A DNA stretch of 64,000 nt from Thalassobius sp965218685 (GTDB lineage: Bacteria > Pseudomonadota > Alphaproteobacteria > Rhodobacterales > Rhodobacteraceae). Of this stretch, positions 35,694-44,604 are shown one piece after another (the first letter of the stretch is position 1; each line of letters starts with the position of its first letter). The notes under the pieces are model-generated. The model was not told the DNA's origin and searched no databases. It was given only the letters and a program-made list of their open reading frames with translations. The stretch is from contig NZ_OZ244657.1 in assembly GCF_965218685.1 (NCBI RefSeq), positions 744,001-808,000 on the forward strand, read 5' to 3'. The position numbers and the translations under genes were made by a program.

Positions 35694-36737
35694 TCAGGCG
35701 GCGTCGAAGTCCAGAACCAGCTTTTCGCTGGTTGGGCGCGTCTGGCAGCCCAGTATGAAACCGGCCTCCAGTTCCCATTCTTCCAGCGAATAGTTCACGG
35801 CCATTTCGGCGCTGCCTTCCTCGACCTTGCAGCGGCAGGTGCAGCACATGCCGCCCTTGCACGAATAGGGCAGTTCCAGGCCCTGTCGCGCGGCGGCGTC
35901 CAGAACCGTTTCATCCTGTGCGTCGAATTCAAAGACGCGGCGAGTGCCATCCAGGATGACCTCGACCGTGACCCCTTGTTCCGCGGCAGCCTGGGCGGCG
36001 GCGGATGCGGGTGCCTTGGGGGCCTCACCTTCATAGAAGCGTTCAAAATGGATCGCGGTTTTCTCGACGCCTTCGGTTTCAAGCGTGGCAGCAACGTCGT
36101 CGATCATGTCACCGGGGCCACACAGATAGATGCCATCCGCCTGAAGATCGATCGCGCCGGCGCGGCCCAATGCGGCGATTTTCTCGCCGGTAATGCGACC
36201 GTTCAACAGGTCCACGTCTTGCGGCTCGCGGCTGAGGATGTGGATCAGGGTAAAGCGATCAGTATAGCGATCCTTCAGCGCGTCCAACGCCTCGCGGAAC
36301 ATGATGCTATCGGTTTTGCGGTTGCCATAGACCAGCGTGACCTCATGGCCCTGCGCGAGTTGGTCTGCAGCGATGGACACCATCGGGGTGATGCCCGACC
36401 CTGCCGCGATCAGGATCAGCTGCTTTTCACCCTTGGGCGTAAAGCGTCCCTCGGGCGGCATGACCTGGATCGTATCCCCGGCTTGCAGCCCCTGCGCGAA
36501 GGTCGAGAATTTGCCCTCATCGACCCGCTTCACACCCACGGTCAGCGGCCTGCCGGGCAGGCTGGCAATGGAATAAGACCGGCGCAGATCCTCGCCCTCG
36601 ATTTCAGTGCGCAGGGTCAGGTATTGGCCGGGTTTCCAGTCAAAGGTGCCGTTCAGATCGGTCGGCACATCAAAGGTGATCGCCACTGCATCGGGCGTTT
36701 CGTGGGTCACGGTCTGGATGGTCAGGTTGTGAAACAT
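35694..36737 (-). CDS. paaE: Phenylacetyl-CoA epoxidase subunit PaaE (reductase)
   Basis: A 347-residue reductase that feeds electrons from NADPH to the PaaA diiron centre. The FAD domain has RRSYSIASLPG near residue 52, the NAD domain ILIAAGSGITPMVSIAA near residue 110 and the C-terminal plant-type 2Fe-2S site ELPYSCKGGMCCTCRCKVEEG near residue 295. The CGPGDMID motif is present. It is the last gene of paaABCDE on this strand, 14 bases after paaD. Confidence 0.97.
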   Translation of the reverse strand: MFHNLTIQTVTHETPDAVAITFDVPTDLNGTFDWKPGQYLTLRTEIEGEDLRRSYSIASLPGRPLTVGVKRVDEGKFSTFAQGLQAGDTIQVMPPEGRFTPKGEKQLILIAAGSGITPMVSIAADQLAQGHEVTLVYGNRKTDSIMFREALDALKDRYTDRFTLIHILSREPQDVDLLNGRITGEKIAALGRAGAIDLQADGIYLCGPGDMIDDVAATLETEGVEKTAIHFERFYEGEAPKAPASAAAQAAAEQGVTVEVILDGTRRVFEFDAQDETVLDAAARQGLELPYSCKGGMCCTCRCKVEEGSAEMAVNYSLEEWELEAGFILGCQTRPTSEKLVLDFDAA

Positions 36738-36750
36738 CTCGCCAGTCCTC

Positions 36751-37245
36751 TCAGATACATTTGAAATAGTCGAAGGGTTCGGCGCAGGCCGTGCAGCGGT
36801 ATTGCGCCTTGCACGCGGTCGAGCCGAACTCGGATAGTCGTTCTGTTTGCGTCGAGCCGCAGCGCGGGCAGGTCACGGTGGTTTCGCCGAACAGCATCAG
36901 GCCTTTTCCTGTCGCCTCTTCGGGTGGAGCGATCCCGTATTCCCGCAGCTTCTGCCGGCCATCGGCGCTGATCCAATCGGTGGTCCAGGCAGGCGACAGG
37001 ATGCGTTCGATATGAACCTTTTCAAACCCGGCATCGCGGATCGCGGTTTCGATCGCCAGCTCGATGGCTAGGGTCGCCGGGCAGCCCGAATAAGTGGGCG
37101 TAACACCGGCTTTCACGGCACCATCTTCGAGCCTAACCCAGCGCAAGATTCCCAAGTCCGCAACGGTGACACAGGGCACCTCGGGATCTGGAACTTGCGC
37201 TGCGGCGTCCCAGGCGCGCGCCTCCTCTTGCGCGGCCCGGGACAT
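36751..37245 (-). CDS. paaD: Phenylacetate-CoA oxygenase subunit PaaD
   Basis: A 164-residue MIP18/DUF59-type protein thought to help metal-centre assembly of the PaaABCE complex. It carries VPDPEVPCVTVADLGILRWV near residue 18, TPTYSGCPA, and a zinc-ribbon-like C-terminus with cysteine pairs TCPRCGST and YRCTACAEPF. The start ATG overlaps the paaC stop by one base. Confidence 0.95.
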   Translation of the reverse strand: MSRAAQEEARAWDAAAQVPDPEVPCVTVADLGILRWVRLEDGAVKAGVTPTYSGCPATLAIELAIETAIRDAGFEKVHIERILSPAWTTDWISADGRQKLREYGIAPPEEATGKGLMLFGETTVTCPRCGSTQTERLSEFGSTACKAQYRCTACAEPFDYFKCI

Positions 37246-37994
37246 TACCAGCTGGCCCCAGGATGGGCCCGGTACAGCGATTGCATCTCGGCCAACAGAT
37301 GGCCAAGGTCCTCGCCATGCACGCCCTCTCGGCCGCCGGTGTGGGGATAGTCGATGCTGGGCACATCCAGCAACGCCTGTTCGAAAATCTGAGCGATCAC
37401 CGCATCAAAGGCAGGGCGCATGTCGGCCCGCTTGGGCAGAATGCCCGCCGCCTCGGCCTCTTGCGCGGCTTCGGAACTGACGAACAACTCGTCGACATAG
37501 ATCGACAGCGCCTCAACAGCATCCTTCATCCGACGCGCGCTTTCCTCGGTGCCATCGCCCAGACGGATCACCCACTCACCCGCATGACGGATGTGATAGG
37601 CCATCTCTTTCACCGCCTTGCCAGCAACCCCGCGGATCACCTCGTCCGAACTTTCGGCCGCAGCTTCCCAATAGGGCTTCATGAAGGCCGCGAAATACAG
37701 CTGACGCAGCATGGTATGGGCGAAATCTTCGTTGCGACGCTCGACCAGCAGACAGTTGCGATACTCCCGCTCACCCCGCAAATAGGCCATGTCATCCTCG
37801 GACTGACCCTTACCTTCCAGGTTCGCGGCATGCTCATACAACGTGCGCGCTGTGCCGATCATGTCCAACGCCATGTTCGGCATGGCCAGGTCTTCCTCCA
37901 GCAAGGGCGCATGTCCGCACCATTCCGACACCCGATGCCCCAGCACCAGATTGTCATCCGCCAGTTCCAGAATTGCCTGATAGATGGCCATCAC
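37245..37994 (-). CDS. paaC: Phenylacetate-CoA oxygenase subunit PaaC
   Basis: A 249-residue helical ferritin-like protein that is the structural partner of PaaA in the ring 1,2-epoxidase. The typical LGHRVSEWCGHAPLLEEDLAMPNMALD appears near residue 18, and the RNEDFAHTMLRQLYFAAFM and AYHIRHAGEWVIRLGDGTEES stretches are present. It overlaps paaB by four bases and paaD by one. Confidence 0.97.
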   Translation of the reverse strand: MMAIYQAILELADDNLVLGHRVSEWCGHAPLLEEDLAMPNMALDMIGTARTLYEHAANLEGKGQSEDDMAYLRGEREYRNCLLVERRNEDFAHTMLRQLYFAAFMKPYWEAAAESSDEVIRGVAGKAVKEMAYHIRHAGEWVIRLGDGTEESARRMKDAVEALSIYVDELFVSSEAAQEAEAAGILPKRADMRPAFDAVIAQIFEQALLDVPSIDYPHTGGREGVHGEDLGHLLAEMQSLYRAHPGASW

Positions 37995-38275
37995 ATATGC
38001 CCCACTTCTTCTGGGATGTCATAGAAGGTGGGATGACGGTAAATCTTGTCCGCCGTCGGCTCGAAATTTTCGTCAGCCTGATCAGGGTCGCTGGCCACGA
38101 TGTCCGCAGACCGAACCACCCAGATCGAGGTTCCCTCGCCCCGGCGCGTATACACATCACGGGCAGCCTGCACGGCCATCACCTCATCTGCGGCATGGAT
38201 CGAGCCCACATGTTTGTGCGACAGCCCATTGCGCGGCCGAATGAATACTTCCCAAAGCGGAGTTGTACTGACCAT
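37991..38275 (-). CDS. paaB: Phenylacetate-CoA oxygenase subunit PaaB
   Basis: A 94-residue subunit with the full PaaB pattern: LWEVFIRPRNGLSHKHVGS, then AARDVYTRRGEGTSIWVV and KIYRHPTFYDIPEEVGHM. It bridges the PaaAC heterodimers. The ATG follows GAGGAG. A 91-bp spacer containing a strong hairpin separates it from paaA. Confidence 0.97.
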   Translation of the reverse strand: MVSTTPLWEVFIRPRNGLSHKHVGSIHAADEVMAVQAARDVYTRRGEGTSIWVVRSADIVASDPDQADENFEPTADKIYRHPTFYDIPEEVGHM

Positions 38276-38318
38276 CTCGCTCTCCTCTCAATTCTCGTGA
38301 ATTCCCAAAGGGACGGTG

Positions 38319-38359
38319 GGCGGGGCGACGTTGCCAACGGCAACGAGCGTCGTCCCGCC
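38319..38359 (-). other. Strong hairpin between paaA and paaB
   Basis: A 12-base-pair outer stem (38319-38330 with 38348-38359, one G-T pair) and a five-base-pair inner stem just after the paaA stop. There is no thymine run, so it is not a classical terminator. It may protect or process the paaA message. Confidence 0.75.
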
Positions 38360-38366
38360 AGTCCTG

Positions 38367-39350
38367 TTACTCAGCGGCCATCTTGCGCGACCGGCGCTTC
38401 TCGGCATGGGCCAGCGCAGCCTCGCGCACCCAAGCGCCATCGTCCCAGGCCTTCTTGCGGTCGCGAATCCGGTCCCGCGCCATCGGGCCATGCCCCTTCA
38501 CCACGCGCCAAAATTCGCTCCAGTCGATCTCGCCGTGGTCATAGCCGCCCTTCTCCTCGTTCCATTTCAGATCGGGATCAGGGATTTTCAGACCCAGGTA
38601 TTCGGCTTGCGGCACGGTCGCATCAATAAACTTCTGCCGCAGCTCGTCATTGCTGAACCGCTTGATCTTCCACGCCATGGACTGATCCGAGTGCTGGCTG
38701 TCCGCGTCATGCGGCCCGAACATCATGATCGAGGGCCACCACCACCGGTTCAGGCTGTCCTGCGCCATTTCCTTTTGCTCGGGTGTGCCCTGCGCCAGCG
38801 TCATGACGATCTCATAGCCCTGACGTTGGTGGAAACTCTCTTCCTTACACACCCGGATCATCGCGCGGGCGTAGGGCCCGAATGAACAACGACACAGCGG
38901 GATCTGGTTCATGATCGCGGCGCCATCGACCAGCCAGCCAATGGTGCCGATATCGGCCCAGCTCAGCGTGGGATAGTTGAAAATCGAAGAATACTTGGCC
39001 TTGCCCGAGTGCAGCTCCTCGGTCATTTCTTCGCGACTGACACCCAGCGTTTCAGCGGCCGAATACAGGTACAGCCCGTGACCGCCTTCATCCTGCACCT
39101 TGGCCAGCAAGGCGGCCTTACGGCGCAGCGTCGGGGCGCGGGTGATCCAATTGCCCTCGGGCAGCATACCCACGATTTCCGAATGCGCGTGCTGGCCGAT
39201 CTGGCGCACCAAGGTGCGGCGATAGCCTTCGGGCATTTCATCATTCGGTTCAATCTTTTGCTCGGCATCAATCCGAGCCTGGAACCGGTCCAGAAATTCC
39301 TGAGTTTCCTGGGTGCTGCCATCAGCCCCAATCAAACCTTGTGAATACAT
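38367..39350 (-). CDS. paaA: Phenylacetyl-CoA epoxidase catalytic subunit PaaA
   Basis: A 327-residue diiron oxygenase subunit which converts phenylacetyl-CoA to ring-1,2-epoxyphenylacetyl-CoA in aerobic phenylacetate breakdown. Metal-ligand segments include KVQDEGGHGLYLYSAAETLG near residue 85 and CKEESFHQRQGYEI near residue 165, and the family core RRTLVRQIGQHAHSEIVGMLPEGNW is intact. It heads paaABCDE. No paaK ligase, paaZ or paaX gene lies in the window. Regulation may be through the inverted repeat upstream. Confidence 0.97.
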   Translation of the reverse strand: MYSQGLIGADGSTQETQEFLDRFQARIDAEQKIEPNDEMPEGYRRTLVRQIGQHAHSEIVGMLPEGNWITRAPTLRRKAALLAKVQDEGGHGLYLYSAAETLGVSREEMTEELHSGKAKYSSIFNYPTLSWADIGTIGWLVDGAAIMNQIPLCRCSFGPYARAMIRVCKEESFHQRQGYEIVMTLAQGTPEQKEMAQDSLNRWWWPSIMMFGPHDADSQHSDQSMAWKIKRFSNDELRQKFIDATVPQAEYLGLKIPDPDLKWNEEKGGYDHGEIDWSEFWRVVKGHGPMARDRIRDRKKAWDDGAWVREAALAHAEKRRSRKMAAE

Positions 39351-39384
39351 GGCTTGGTCTCCTCCTGTCGCTCAGCTCGTTATA

Positions 39385-39421
39385 TGTTACGAAATATATA
39401 AATGAAAGAATTTTTGTAACA
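39385..39421. promoter_or_regulatory. Candidate operator between paaA and the divergent SDR gene
   Basis: The half-sites TGTTACGAAA and TTTTGTAACA (one mismatch) face each other across 17 bp, 35 bp upstream of the paaA start and 37 bp from the SDR start. The AT-rich centre suits a promoter. A TetR-type paa regulator is a guess. Confidence 0.45.
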
Positions 39422-39457
39422 CTTGTGATCAGAAAAGTTTCAACGCAGGTTAATCTT

Positions 39458-40300
39458 ATGACTAAGACATTGATCTCATTCGGGCATGGTTACTCCGCTG
39501 CCGCTTTGGCGCAGCGGCTGATTTCTCGGGATTGGCGGGTTTTCGGCACAACCCGAAGCCCTGAAAAAGCCAAACCGATTCGAGAAACAGGGGTCACACC
39601 GATCGTTCTGGACGACAAGGACGCACAGGTTGAAAGCGCGTTATCCCACGCGACACACCTACTGATCTCTGCCGGCCCGGGTGCAGACGGAGACCCAACC
39701 CTTCGACGTTTTGGCGCCCAGATCGCGGCCGCCCCACATTTGGAATGGGTCGGCTACCTGTCCACCACCGGAGTTTATGGCGATCATCAGGGTGGCTGGG
39801 TGGATGAGAACACTCCGCTGACCCCTTCGACCCAGCGCGGAAAATGGCGTGTCGCGGCCGAGCGGGAATGGCAGTCGCTGGGCCTGCCCCTGCATATCTT
39901 CAGGCTGGCCGGAATATATGGCCCTGGGCGCGGACCTTTCGCCAAGGTACGCAGCGGCACGGCGCGACGGATCATCAAGGAAAACCAGGTTTTCAGCCGC
40001 ATTCATGTCGAAGATATCGCTCAAGTGCTGCATGCCTCGATCACGCGGCCCAATCCGGGCGCAATCTACAATGTCTGTGATGATCTGGCCGCTCCGCCCC
40101 AGGACGTCATCGCACATGCAGCCAATTTGCTGGGCTTACCAGTGCCACCGGCCGTGCCATTTGAACACGCGGACATGACACCCATGGCCCGCAGTTTCTA
40201 TGCGGAATCCAAGCGTGTTCGAAATGATCGGATCAAGGACGAGCTGGGCGTCAGCCTGACCTATCCGGACTACCAGTCCGGATTGGCCGCACTTATTTGA
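39458..40300 (+). CDS. NAD-dependent epimerase/SDR-family protein (YeeZ-like)
   Basis: A 280-residue extended-SDR-like protein. It starts with an atypical nucleotide fold ISFGHGYSAAALAQRL, then LEWVGYLSTTGVYGDHQGGWVDE with catalytic-type Ser and Tyr, LPLHIFRLAGIYGPGRGPF and SRIHVEDIAQVLHAS. The substrate is unknown. It is divergent from paaA and convergent with the small exported protein gene by an eight-base overlap. The start ATG at 39458 excludes a weak N-terminal extension. Confidence 0.9.
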   Translation: MTKTLISFGHGYSAAALAQRLISRDWRVFGTTRSPEKAKPIRETGVTPIVLDDKDAQVESALSHATHLLISAGPGADGDPTLRRFGAQIAAAPHLEWVGYLSTTGVYGDHQGGWVDENTPLTPSTQRGKWRVAAEREWQSLGLPLHIFRLAGIYGPGRGPFAKVRSGTARRIIKENQVFSRIHVEDIAQVLHASITRPNPGAIYNVCDDLAAPPQDVIAHAANLLGLPVPPAVPFEHADMTPMARSFYAESKRVRNDRIKDELGVSLTYPDYQSGLAALI

Positions 40301-40475
40301 TGGCCAGAAGGATCAGTGCATTCATCAGGTAGAAAATCGCGTGATCGGTCGAGGCCGAGCTGCTTGCGTCGGCGGCGATCACCTGTGGGTCCATCTTGCC
40401 TTTATCAGCGCTACCAGCAACCGCAGGGGCGGCCGAAAGCATTAGAATCAGGGGCAGTGCTGCAAATTTTTTCAT
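40293..40475 (-). CDS. Small exported protein coupled to dxs
   Basis: A 60-residue protein. A signal peptide (MKKFAALPLILMLSAAPAVA) is followed by a short polar, serine-rich stretch and a hydrophobic tail (AIFYLMNALILLAI) ending in lysine, so it is probably exported or membrane-bound. The start overlaps the dxs stop as ATGA, with GGAGAA upstream. No function is known. Confidence 0.7.
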   Translation of the reverse strand: MKKFAALPLILMLSAAPAVAGSADKGKMDPQVIAADASSSASTDHAIFYLMNALILLAIK

Positions 40476-42400
40476 GCTCTTTGTTCTCCGATCTGAGCGA
40501 TTTCCAAGGCTGATAGCACCTTTGCCTGAATTTTGGGCGCATTCAAGCCCGCAACGGCGTACATATCAGCAGGGTTTGCTTGATCGATGAAAATATCTGG
40601 CAAAACCATCGAGCGAAATTTGAGCCCAGTGTCAAAAACACCCTCTTCAGCCAACAGATGGGCGACGTGGCTGCCAAAGCCACCGATGGCACCCTCTTCG
40701 ATGGTGATCAGCGCCTCGTGATCGGCGGCAAGCTGCAGGATCAGCTCGCGGTCCAGGGGTTTGGCGAAACGCGCGTCAGCCACGGTCGGGGTGATGCCCT
40801 GAGCTTGCAGCAGTTCACAAGCGGCCATTACTTCGGACAGGCGCGTACCAAAGGACAGGATCGCGACGCGGTTACCCTGTTGGATCATCCGGCCCTTACC
40901 GATCTCAATCGGCTCGCCGCGTTCGGGCATGTCCACGCCCACGCCTTCACCGCGCGGATACCGGAACGCAATCGGGCCATCGTCATAGGCAGCAGCGGTG
41001 GCGACCATGTGCACCAACTCGGCCTCGTCCGCGGCGGCCATCACCACAATGCCCGGCAGATTGGCCAGAAACGCGGTGTCAAAGCTGCCTGCATGGGTGG
41101 CGCCATCGGCCCCAACCAACCCGGCCCGGTCAATCGCAAAGCGCACGGGCAGGCGCTGAATCGCAACGTCATGCACCACCTGATCATAGCCCCGCTGAAG
41201 GAAGGTGGAATACATCGCGCAGAACGGCTTCAACCCACCTGCGGCCAGCCCGGCGGCAAAAGTCACCGCGTGCTGTTCTGCAATGCCCACGTCAAAACAG
41301 CGGCTGGGATAGCGTTCAGCGAACAGGTTCAACCCGGTCCCGTCAGGCATCGCTGCCGTCACCGCGCAGATCTTGTCATCCGCAGCGGCCATGTTCACCA
41401 GCGTCTGTCCAAACACCGATGTATAGCTTGGCGCGTTCGACGGCGCTTTTTTCTGCTTTCCAGTGATCACGTCGAATTTCGCGGTGGCATGACCCCGGTC
41501 GCGTGCTTGCTCGGCTGGGGCATAGCCCTTGCCTTTTTTGGTGATCACATGAAGCAGAATTGGCCCGGTTGCCCGTGCTTTGACAGTGCGCAGAACCGGC
41601 AGCAGCTGGTCCAGATCGTGGCCATCAATCGGCCCGATGTAGGAAAAGCCAAGTTCTTCGAACAGCGTGCCACCGACAGTCATGCCTTTCAACATTTCCT
41701 TGGCGCGCTTGGCACCCTCGCGGAACGGTTCGGGCAGCAGGCTGACGGCGCCCTTGGCGGCGGCCTTGAATTCCTGAAACGGCTCGCCCGCATACAACCG
41801 GCTAAGATAGTTGGACAGCGCACCCACCGGCGGAGCGATCGACATGTCGTTGTCGTTCAGGACCACGATCAGGCGCTTTTTCAGATGGCCAGCGTTGTTC
41901 ATTGCCTCAAAGGCCATGCCCGCGCTCATGGACCCGTCGCCAATCACGGCAATCGCGTCACCCAAGCCTCCCTCGGCGTTGCCACCCAGATCACGCGCGA
42001 CGGCAAAGCCCAACGCGGCCGAAATCGAAGTCGAGCTGTGTGCCGCGCCGAACGGGTCAAAGGGGCTCTCGGATCGTTTGGTGAACCCAGACAGCCCATC
42101 CTTTTGCCGCAGAGTGCGGATACGGTCACGCCGACCGGTCAGGATCTTGTGCGGATAACATTGGTGGCTGACGTCCCAGATCACCTTGTCCTTGGGCGTG
42201 TCAAACACGGCATGCAAAGCGACGGTCAGTTCGACCACGCCCAGACCCGCGCCCAGATGGCCACCCGTTTCCGAAACAGCACTGACAGTTTCGGCCCTCA
42301 ACTCGTTTGCAATTTGATGCAGCTGAGCGTCGCTGAGCCCTTTCAGGTCAGCGGGGACATTCACTTTGTCCAGCAATGGCGTGTGCGGTCGGTCCGACAT
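40472..42400 (-). CDS. dxs: 1-deoxy-D-xylulose-5-phosphate synthase
   Basis: A 642-residue thiamin diphosphate enzyme, the first step of the MEP isoprenoid pathway. The ThDP and metal motif VIGDGSMSAGMAFEAMNNAG is near residue 152, IGPIDGHDLDQLLPVL near residue 255, and the C-terminal catalytic RAGLVGADGATHAGSFD near residue 430. The full family length is present. It is preceded by ispA (18 bases) and xseB, giving an xseB-ispA-dxs operon on this strand. Confidence 0.98.
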   Translation of the reverse strand: MSDRPHTPLLDKVNVPADLKGLSDAQLHQIANELRAETVSAVSETGGHLGAGLGVVELTVALHAVFDTPKDKVIWDVSHQCYPHKILTGRRDRIRTLRQKDGLSGFTKRSESPFDPFGAAHSSTSISAALGFAVARDLGGNAEGGLGDAIAVIGDGSMSAGMAFEAMNNAGHLKKRLIVVLNDNDMSIAPPVGALSNYLSRLYAGEPFQEFKAAAKGAVSLLPEPFREGAKRAKEMLKGMTVGGTLFEELGFSYIGPIDGHDLDQLLPVLRTVKARATGPILLHVITKKGKGYAPAEQARDRGHATAKFDVITGKQKKAPSNAPSYTSVFGQTLVNMAAADDKICAVTAAMPDGTGLNLFAERYPSRCFDVGIAEQHAVTFAAGLAAGGLKPFCAMYSTFLQRGYDQVVHDVAIQRLPVRFAIDRAGLVGADGATHAGSFDTAFLANLPGIVVMAAADEAELVHMVATAAAYDDGPIAFRYPRGEGVGVDMPERGEPIEIGKGRMIQQGNRVAILSFGTRLSEVMAACELLQAQGITPTVADARFAKPLDRELILQLAADHEALITIEEGAIGGFGSHVAHLLAEEGVFDTGLKFRSMVLPDIFIDQANPADMYAVAGLNAPKIQAKVLSALEIAQIGEQRA

Positions 42401-42418
42401 GGGCCCTCCGGGCGGCAG

Positions 42419-43291
42419 TTAGCTTGCACGCGAAATAACGAAGCGAGCGGCCTCTCGCAAGGTGTCCGCCTGACTTCCATACACAGCTAGGGCATCGCAG
42501 GCCTGTGTCACCAGCCCCGATGCGCGAGCTTTCGCCGCATCCAGACCCAAAAGGGACACGAACGTGGCCTTGCCCGCGTCCGCGTCCTTGCCTACGGCCT
42601 TGCCCACGGTTTCGGCGTCACCCTCGATATCCAGCACGTCATCCCAGATCTGGAACGCCAAGCCCAAACAGCGCGAGTAAGTCTTCAAAGCAGCCGGATC
42701 GTCCCCTGCCATGATCGCGCCGGCGGTGGCGGACCATCCGATCAGCGCCCCGGTTTTCCCGGCCTGCAGACGTGTGATCTGCTCCAGGTTCAACGGGTCA
42801 GCCACAGATTCAGCCGCGATATCCATTTCCTGGCCGCCAACCATGCCCGCAATACCAGCGGCGCGTGCGAAGCCGTCGATCAAGGTAATTTTCCGCGCGG
42901 GATCGCACTCGACCTGACACAGCGCCTGAAAGGCCAGCGATTGCAGCGCATCTCCGGCCAGAACCGCCGTTACCTCGTTCCATTTGACATGCACCGTGGG
43001 CTGGCCCCGGCGAAGGGCGTCATCGTCCATGCACGGCATGTCGTCATGCACCAAAGAATAGGCGTGCATGCATTCGATCGCAGCCGCAGCCGGTATCGCC
43101 GAGGGTTTCGAAATCCCGTGCAGGCGCGCGCTTTCCAGTACCAGAAAACCGCGCAGACCCTTGCCGCCCATGCAGGCATATTCCATCGCCTGGGCAACGG
43201 GGCTGTCCTGCCCGTCCAAGGCCTGACGCACCCAACCTTCGGCGGCGTCGCGGGCTTGACCCAGCGCGCTCTGCAAATCGACATGGCTCAT
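42419..43291 (-). CDS. ispA: Polyprenyl synthetase (farnesyl/geranyl diphosphate synthase)
   Basis: A 290-residue trans-prenyltransferase. The first aspartate-rich motif is DDMPCMDDDALRRGQPT near residue 78 and the second is QIWDDVLDIEGD near residue 213, with YSLVHDDMP and LLIGW-type chain-length segments. Such proteins in the xseB-ispA-dxs context make farnesyl diphosphate from IPP and DMAPP. The start ATG at 43289-43291 follows GAGGC; it is nine bases after xseB. Confidence 0.96.
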   Translation of the reverse strand: MSHVDLQSALGQARDAAEGWVRQALDGQDSPVAQAMEYACMGGKGLRGFLVLESARLHGISKPSAIPAAAAIECMHAYSLVHDDMPCMDDDALRRGQPTVHVKWNEVTAVLAGDALQSLAFQALCQVECDPARKITLIDGFARAAGIAGMVGGQEMDIAAESVADPLNLEQITRLQAGKTGALIGWSATAGAIMAGDDPAALKTYSRCLGLAFQIWDDVLDIEGDAETVGKAVGKDADAGKATFVSLLGLDAAKARASGLVTQACDALAVYGSQADTLREAARFVISRAS

Positions 43292-43300
43292 GGGTGCCTC

Positions 43301-43543
43301 TTACAGACCTTCAACAGGCTTTAGACCAGCGGCATTTCCGTCCCCATCCAACGTGATGGCGGCGACCTTTTCCTCGGCCTCTTTCAGCTTGGTCTCGCAG
43401 CGCTTTTTCAGCTCGGCCCCGCGTTCATACAGCTTGATGGAATCGTCCAGCGCCACATCACCGCGTTCCAGCTGGCCTACGACTTGCTCCAGCTCGGCCA
43501 TGGCCTCTTCGAAAGTCATTTCGGATACAGGACGGTCGGTCAT
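43301..43543 (-). CDS. xseB: Exodeoxyribonuclease VII small subunit
   Basis: An 80-residue helical protein with the XseB core MTFEEAMAELEQVVGQLERGDVALDDSIKLYERG split over residues 9-42, ending in a charged KLKEAEEKV helix. It assembles with XseA, which is not in the window. The ATG at 43541-43543 follows AAGGAG; the longer TTG form is less likely. It starts the isoprenoid operon. Confidence 0.96.
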   Translation of the reverse strand: MTDRPVSEMTFEEAMAELEQVVGQLERGDVALDDSIKLYERGAELKKRCETKLKEAEEKVAAITLDGDGNAAGLKPVEGL

Positions 43544-43631
43544 CGGGGGCTCCTTCAAGCGCGTTGCGGCGCCACCTTATCCGCGCCCGCGCGAAGGTTC
43601 AATTCGGTTGACGCTACGCAGGTGCTGGCTG

Positions 43632-44600
43632 ATGGTGAAGGATATGAGTGTCGTGACCACCAGCAACCTAAAGCTTTATCCGGCCCAGGCCGCTGCCGCC
43701 CACCAGCAGGCGTTGCAGATGGCTGGCGGCTTGGGGATAACGGCTGGCGAAACCCTGCGCTTTTCCCCGGATCGCCAGATCGTTCTGCGCGCCGAATGGG
43801 AGGGGCGCGAGGTAGTGCTGCGCGCGCCTCTGTCTGCGGATGCTGTCGCCGTCATGGCCAAGGAATGGACCGAACTGACGCGGGTCCACACCTACATGTC
43901 CGAGGGCCCAAACCAGGTGGCCGCGCCTTTGTATTTCGACGAAGATACCGGCTTGATGGTGATCAGTTTCGTGCAAGGCACTCCGTTGATGACCCACCTG
44001 TCCAAGCTTCCCGAAAAGCTGCGCGCGCCCACCTATTCCCGCGCCGGGGATTGGCTGCAGACCTATCTGGCGCCCACACTGACGACCCGCCCGGCCAACA
44101 CCAAGCGCTGGCTGAAAAGGGCGAAAGATGCGATCGCGCGGCAGCCTCATGAACAACTGCACGAGGTCGAGCGGCGGGTTTTCCGTCAGATGCGACTGTT
44201 GTCGAAACAGATCGGGGATGCGGACTGGTCCGTCGCGATCACTCACAGCGATTTTCACCCTAACAACCTGATCCTGGACGCGGGCACCCTGACGGGCATC
44301 GACTGTGGCGGGTCCGGCATGGCGCCGGTGGCCAAGGACCTTGCGCGCTCGTTGACGCATATGACGCGGCGCGGGGTGATGTTCGGAAAAGAACGGCGCT
44401 TTGGCGTGGATGCCGCAGCCCTCAGGGCCCTGCAAGACACGATGGATCTGCCCGCGCAGGTGTGGACGCTGCACCTTCCCTTCATGCTGTGCTTTGAGAC
44501 CCTGTTCCGGGTCGAGCATCCGCAGATGCCCGCAGACCGCGTGGATCATGCCTATCGGATGACCCGTGCGCTGCTGCGCGACCTGCGGCAGATCACCTGA
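43632..44600 (+). CDS. Aminoglycoside phosphotransferase (APH)-like kinase
   Basis: A 322-residue protein of the APH/choline kinase fold. It has the catalytic Brenner-type motif ITHSDFHPNNLIL near residue 200 and the metal-binding LTGIDCGGSG, which lie in the expected order. Substrates of this family are small molecules, not necessarily antibiotics. The start is uncertain between ATG 43632 and ATG 43644; neither has an ideal ribosome site. It is divergent from xseB and convergent with the deacetylase-like gene, four bases apart. Confidence 0.85.
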   Translation: MVKDMSVVTTSNLKLYPAQAAAAHQQALQMAGGLGITAGETLRFSPDRQIVLRAEWEGREVVLRAPLSADAVAVMAKEWTELTRVHTYMSEGPNQVAAPLYFDEDTGLMVISFVQGTPLMTHLSKLPEKLRAPTYSRAGDWLQTYLAPTLTTRPANTKRWLKRAKDAIARQPHEQLHEVERRVFRQMRLLSKQIGDADWSVAITHSDFHPNNLILDAGTLTGIDCGGSGMAPVAKDLARSLTHMTRRGVMFGKERRFGVDAAALRALQDTMDLPAQVWTLHLPFMLCFETLFRVEHPQMPADRVDHAYRMTRALLRDLRQIT

Positions 44601-44604
44601 CGCC

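Noticed and set aside
40580..42490. A 636-codon open frame antisense to dxs and ispA
   Set aside because: The real genes are certain and the antisense product has no domain or ribosome site; it results from codon bias.
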